Assembly (NCBI RefSeq): GCF_000260135.1
Contig: NZ_JH651384.1
Location: forward strand, 2,669,693 to 2,733,692
DNA length: 64,000 nt
Direction of reading: 5' to 3'
From: Thiothrix nivea DSM 5205
GTDB taxonomy: Bacteria; Pseudomonadota; Gammaproteobacteria; Thiotrichales; Thiotrichaceae
A program made the position numbers and the translations under genes. Positions 62,415-64,000 of this stretch are shown piece by piece. Below the pieces are notes generated by a model. It did no database searches. It was not told where the DNA came from and saw only the letters and a list, made by a program, of their open reading frames with translations. Within the stretch, counting starts at the first letter, position 1, and each line of letters starts with the position of its first letter.

Positions 62415-63131
62415 TCAAGCCAGCTTCCCCACTTCCCCGATCACCTCATCCGTCGTCAAAATCCGCGCATAACGGTCGCGCATGGTCGTGACCGTAGCCC
62501 TTTCCAGCTCCGGCGTGACAGTCGCCACCCCATCTTCCACGATTGTGACGTAGAAACCCAGATCACAGGCATCACGGGTGGCGGTAGATACGCATTCGTT
62601 GGAATACACCCCGCAAATCACCAGTGCGGTAATCCCCAGGTTGCGCAACACGTATTCCAGATTGGTGGAATTGAACACCCCGCTGGCAGTCTTGTTGATA
62701 ATGATCTCATCGCCCATCGGCTCCACTTCTTCCAGAAATTTCGCCTCAATGGTGCCGGGCGCGGCATGTAAGCCTAAGCGTTTGTGCCCCGGCCCCCGGT
62801 CACGCCCATCGCGGGTCAGCGACTGGATGCGGGTATGGATCACTTCCAGCCCCGCCTCGCGGAACGCATCCTGCAAGCGGCGGATATTCGGCAGCACCAT
62901 CGTTTCCAACCGGTTGAAATAATACTCCTGCGACTCGGGCGGCAGGCCGGACATTTCCGCGTTACTGAACAGCCCGTAGCCACGTTTCGCATCCAAGTAT
63001 TGCACATCAATCACTAGCAGCGCGGTATTGTGCTGACGCAGGGATTCGATAAAGCCGGATTTGCGGGTAATGCTCTCGCGGTAAGTATCAATTAACGGGT
63101 CGGTGAAAGTCACCTGTGTCTTGTCTGTCAT
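62415..63131 (-). CDS. Isochorismatase-family cysteine hydrolase
   Basis: A 238-residue hydrolase with the catalytic Asp in LLVIDVQYLD, Lys in IINKTASGVFNSTNLEYVL and nucleophilic Cys in ICGVYSNECVSTATRDA. The family includes biuret, ureidoacrylate and N-carbamoylsarcosine amidohydrolases. It is one base from the downstream end of an M20-type N-carbamoyl hydrolase gene on the same strand, so a role in breaking C-N bonds of purine or pyrimidine breakdown products is likely. Confidence 0.87.
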   Translation of the reverse strand: MTDKTQVTFTDPLIDTYRESITRKSGFIESLRQHNTALLVIDVQYLDAKRGYGLFSNAEMSGLPPESQEYYFNRLETMVLPNIRRLQDAFREAGLEVIHTRIQSLTRDGRDRGPGHKRLGLHAAPGTIEAKFLEEVEPMGDEIIINKTASGVFNSTNLEYVLRNLGITALVICGVYSNECVSTATRDACDLGFYVTIVEDGVATVTPELERATVTTMRDRYARILTTDEVIGEVGKLA

Positions 63132-63132
63132 A

Positions 63133-64000
63133 TCAGCTCGCCAGTGAAATCAGTGTATTTAGCAGCAGGTTTGCGCCTGCTTCAATGTCCTTGAAGGCCG
63201 TCCACTCATGCGGTGAATGGCTCTTGCCGCCCTTGCTGGGTACGAAAATCATGCCTGCCTGCGTCACCTGGGTCAGCATCTGGCAGTCGTGTGCCGCGCC
63301 GGAGGGCATGGTGTGGTGCGCCAGACCCATCGCCCCGGCTTGCTGGCGGATGGTGGCCACCACCTGTTCGCTGCACGGTGCGGGCGGCAGTTCGCTAAGC
63401 ACTGCAACATGTTTCACAAGGTCATGCTGGCGGGCAACGGCAAACAGGGATCGCTGGTAAGCATCCGCCAGTTGCGCCAGAATCGCCGGGTCGGTATCGC
63501 GCACTTCCAGCGTGAAAACAGCTTTGCCCGGCACCACATTGGCCGCGCCAGGGAACAGTTGCAGCTTGCCAATCGTTGCGCGGCTGTTGCGCGTGCCGTA
63601 TTCATCCAGGATCCGCTGTAGCTGCCCGGCGAAATCGACCACACCCTGGAAGGCATCGCGGCGCATCTCCATCGGCGTCGTGCCCGCGTGATTGCTTTCG
63701 CCTTCCAGCGTCACTTCCCATTTGAACAGGCCGGTAATGGCCTGCACGATGCCGATGGGGCAGTTTATGCTATCCAGCACTGGCCCCTGCTCGATGTGCA
63801 TTTCCACGAAAGCGTGCAGGGTTAGCGGGTCACGTTCCGCCAGTGGCATTTGCTGCGCGTCGAAACCGGCCTTCGCCATCGCCTCCACCAGCGTTTCCCC
63901 ATCCAGCGCCCGCGCGGATAGTACTACACCGGGTGACAATTGCCCGGTTAGCGCCTGCGACCCCAGCATCCCGCCGAAACGGCCTTCCTCATCGGTGAAG
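63133..64000 (-). CDS. Zn-dependent N-carbamoyl amino acid/allantoate amidohydrolase (5' end missing)
   Basis: The C-terminal 288 codons of an M20/M28-family hydrolase; the gene continues past the right edge, since the frame is open to base 64000 (FTDEEGRFGGMLGS). Motifs: FVEMHIEQGPVLD, GESNHAGTTPMEMRRDAF (dimerisation and substrate part), VEVRD-like LEVRDTDP, PSGAAHDCQML and FVPSKGGKSHSPHEWT. The set fits allantoate amidohydrolase, beta-ureidopropionase or hydantoin-utilisation HyuC. Substrate cannot be told from the part seen. Confidence 0.88.
   Translation of the reverse strand, partial: FTDEEGRFGGMLGSQALTGQLSPGVVLSARALDGETLVEAMAKAGFDAQQMPLAERDPLTLHAFVEMHIEQGPVLDSINCPIGIVQAITGLFKWEVTLEGESNHAGTTPMEMRRDAFQGVVDFAGQLQRILDEYGTRNSRATIGKLQLFPGAANVVPGKAVFTLEVRDTDPAILAQLADAYQRSLFAVARQHDLVKHVAVLSELPPAPCSEQVVATIRQQAGAMGLAHHTMPSGAAHDCQMLTQVTQAGMIFVPSKGGKSHSPHEWTAFKDIEAGANLLLNTLISLAS

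Overview
The window looks like the chromosome of a large-genome gammaproteobacterium, probably a filamentous sulfur bacterium of the Thiothrix/Thiotrichaceae type. This is an inference from gene content (Slt70, GspC/GspK, PurE/PurK, HemF and a complete Rnf operon, combined with many TIR, FHA, caspase-like and Ser/Thr-kinase proteins). No rRNA or tRNA gene was seen that could fix the taxonomy.

Layout. 1-10.5 kb is housekeeping: the start of gspK, slt, a metallophosphoesterase, gspC, a nucleotide-sugar epimerase, purC, purE-purK, a SirB2-like protein, a methyltransferase and fbp. 10.6-13.6 kb holds an ECF sigma factor, its anti-sigma factor and a lipoprotein subtilase. 13.7-16.1 kb has a tiny membrane protein, hemF, a CAP-domain lipoprotein and a glyoxalase-II-like hydrolase. 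16.1-27.6 kb is one long minus-strand operon, rnfB - nifJ-type pyruvate:ferredoxin oxidoreductase - rnfC-D-G-E-A - small Cys-rich protein - ferredoxin:NADP reductase-like protein. It should connect pyruvate oxidation, ferredoxin, an ion-pumping Rnf complex and NAD(P)H.

27.7-31.9 kb is an accessory insert with a TIR-STAND-TPR protein and a TacAT-type (GNAT/DUF1778) toxin-antitoxin pair. It lies between the intact rnfB and a decayed partial second copy of rnfB in the same orientation. 31.9-42.8 kb holds a hybrid histidine kinase, a TIR-Ser/Thr kinase, and a divergent four-gene operon: TIR, secreted protein, c-heme Tll0287/HAMP sensor, and FHA-lytic transglycosylase. A secreted fascin-like protein, MscS and a PP2C phosphatase follow. 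43.2-55 kb, visibly AT-richer, encodes an outer-membrane channel, a double-FHA membrane protein, an HlyD adaptor, a cytoplasmic parvulin, a peptidase-containing ABC exporter with two cyclic-nucleotide-binding domains, a sigma54 activator and a second PP2C. 55-62.4 kb has an autotransporter, an exported caspase-like protease, a second TIR-Ser/Thr kinase with a 45-bp tandem-repeat linker, and a divergently transcribed NAD-binding/RyR-domain protein. The window ends in two amidohydrolase-type genes.

The best candidate for an undescribed system is the 33.7-62.4 kb signalling island. Two TIR-kinases, one TIR protein, two PP2C phosphatases and three FHA domains are wired to envelope outputs: murein hydrolase, leader-cleaving type I exporter, possibly autotransporter, caspase and mechanosensitive channel. 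All TIR domains keep the glutamate expected of NAD-cleaving TIRs. Two divergent promoters in the island carry palindromic regulator sites, one of them a perfect FNR box. A second theme is a family of short palindromic repeats, one copy of which has inserted in frame into the TIR-STAND protein.
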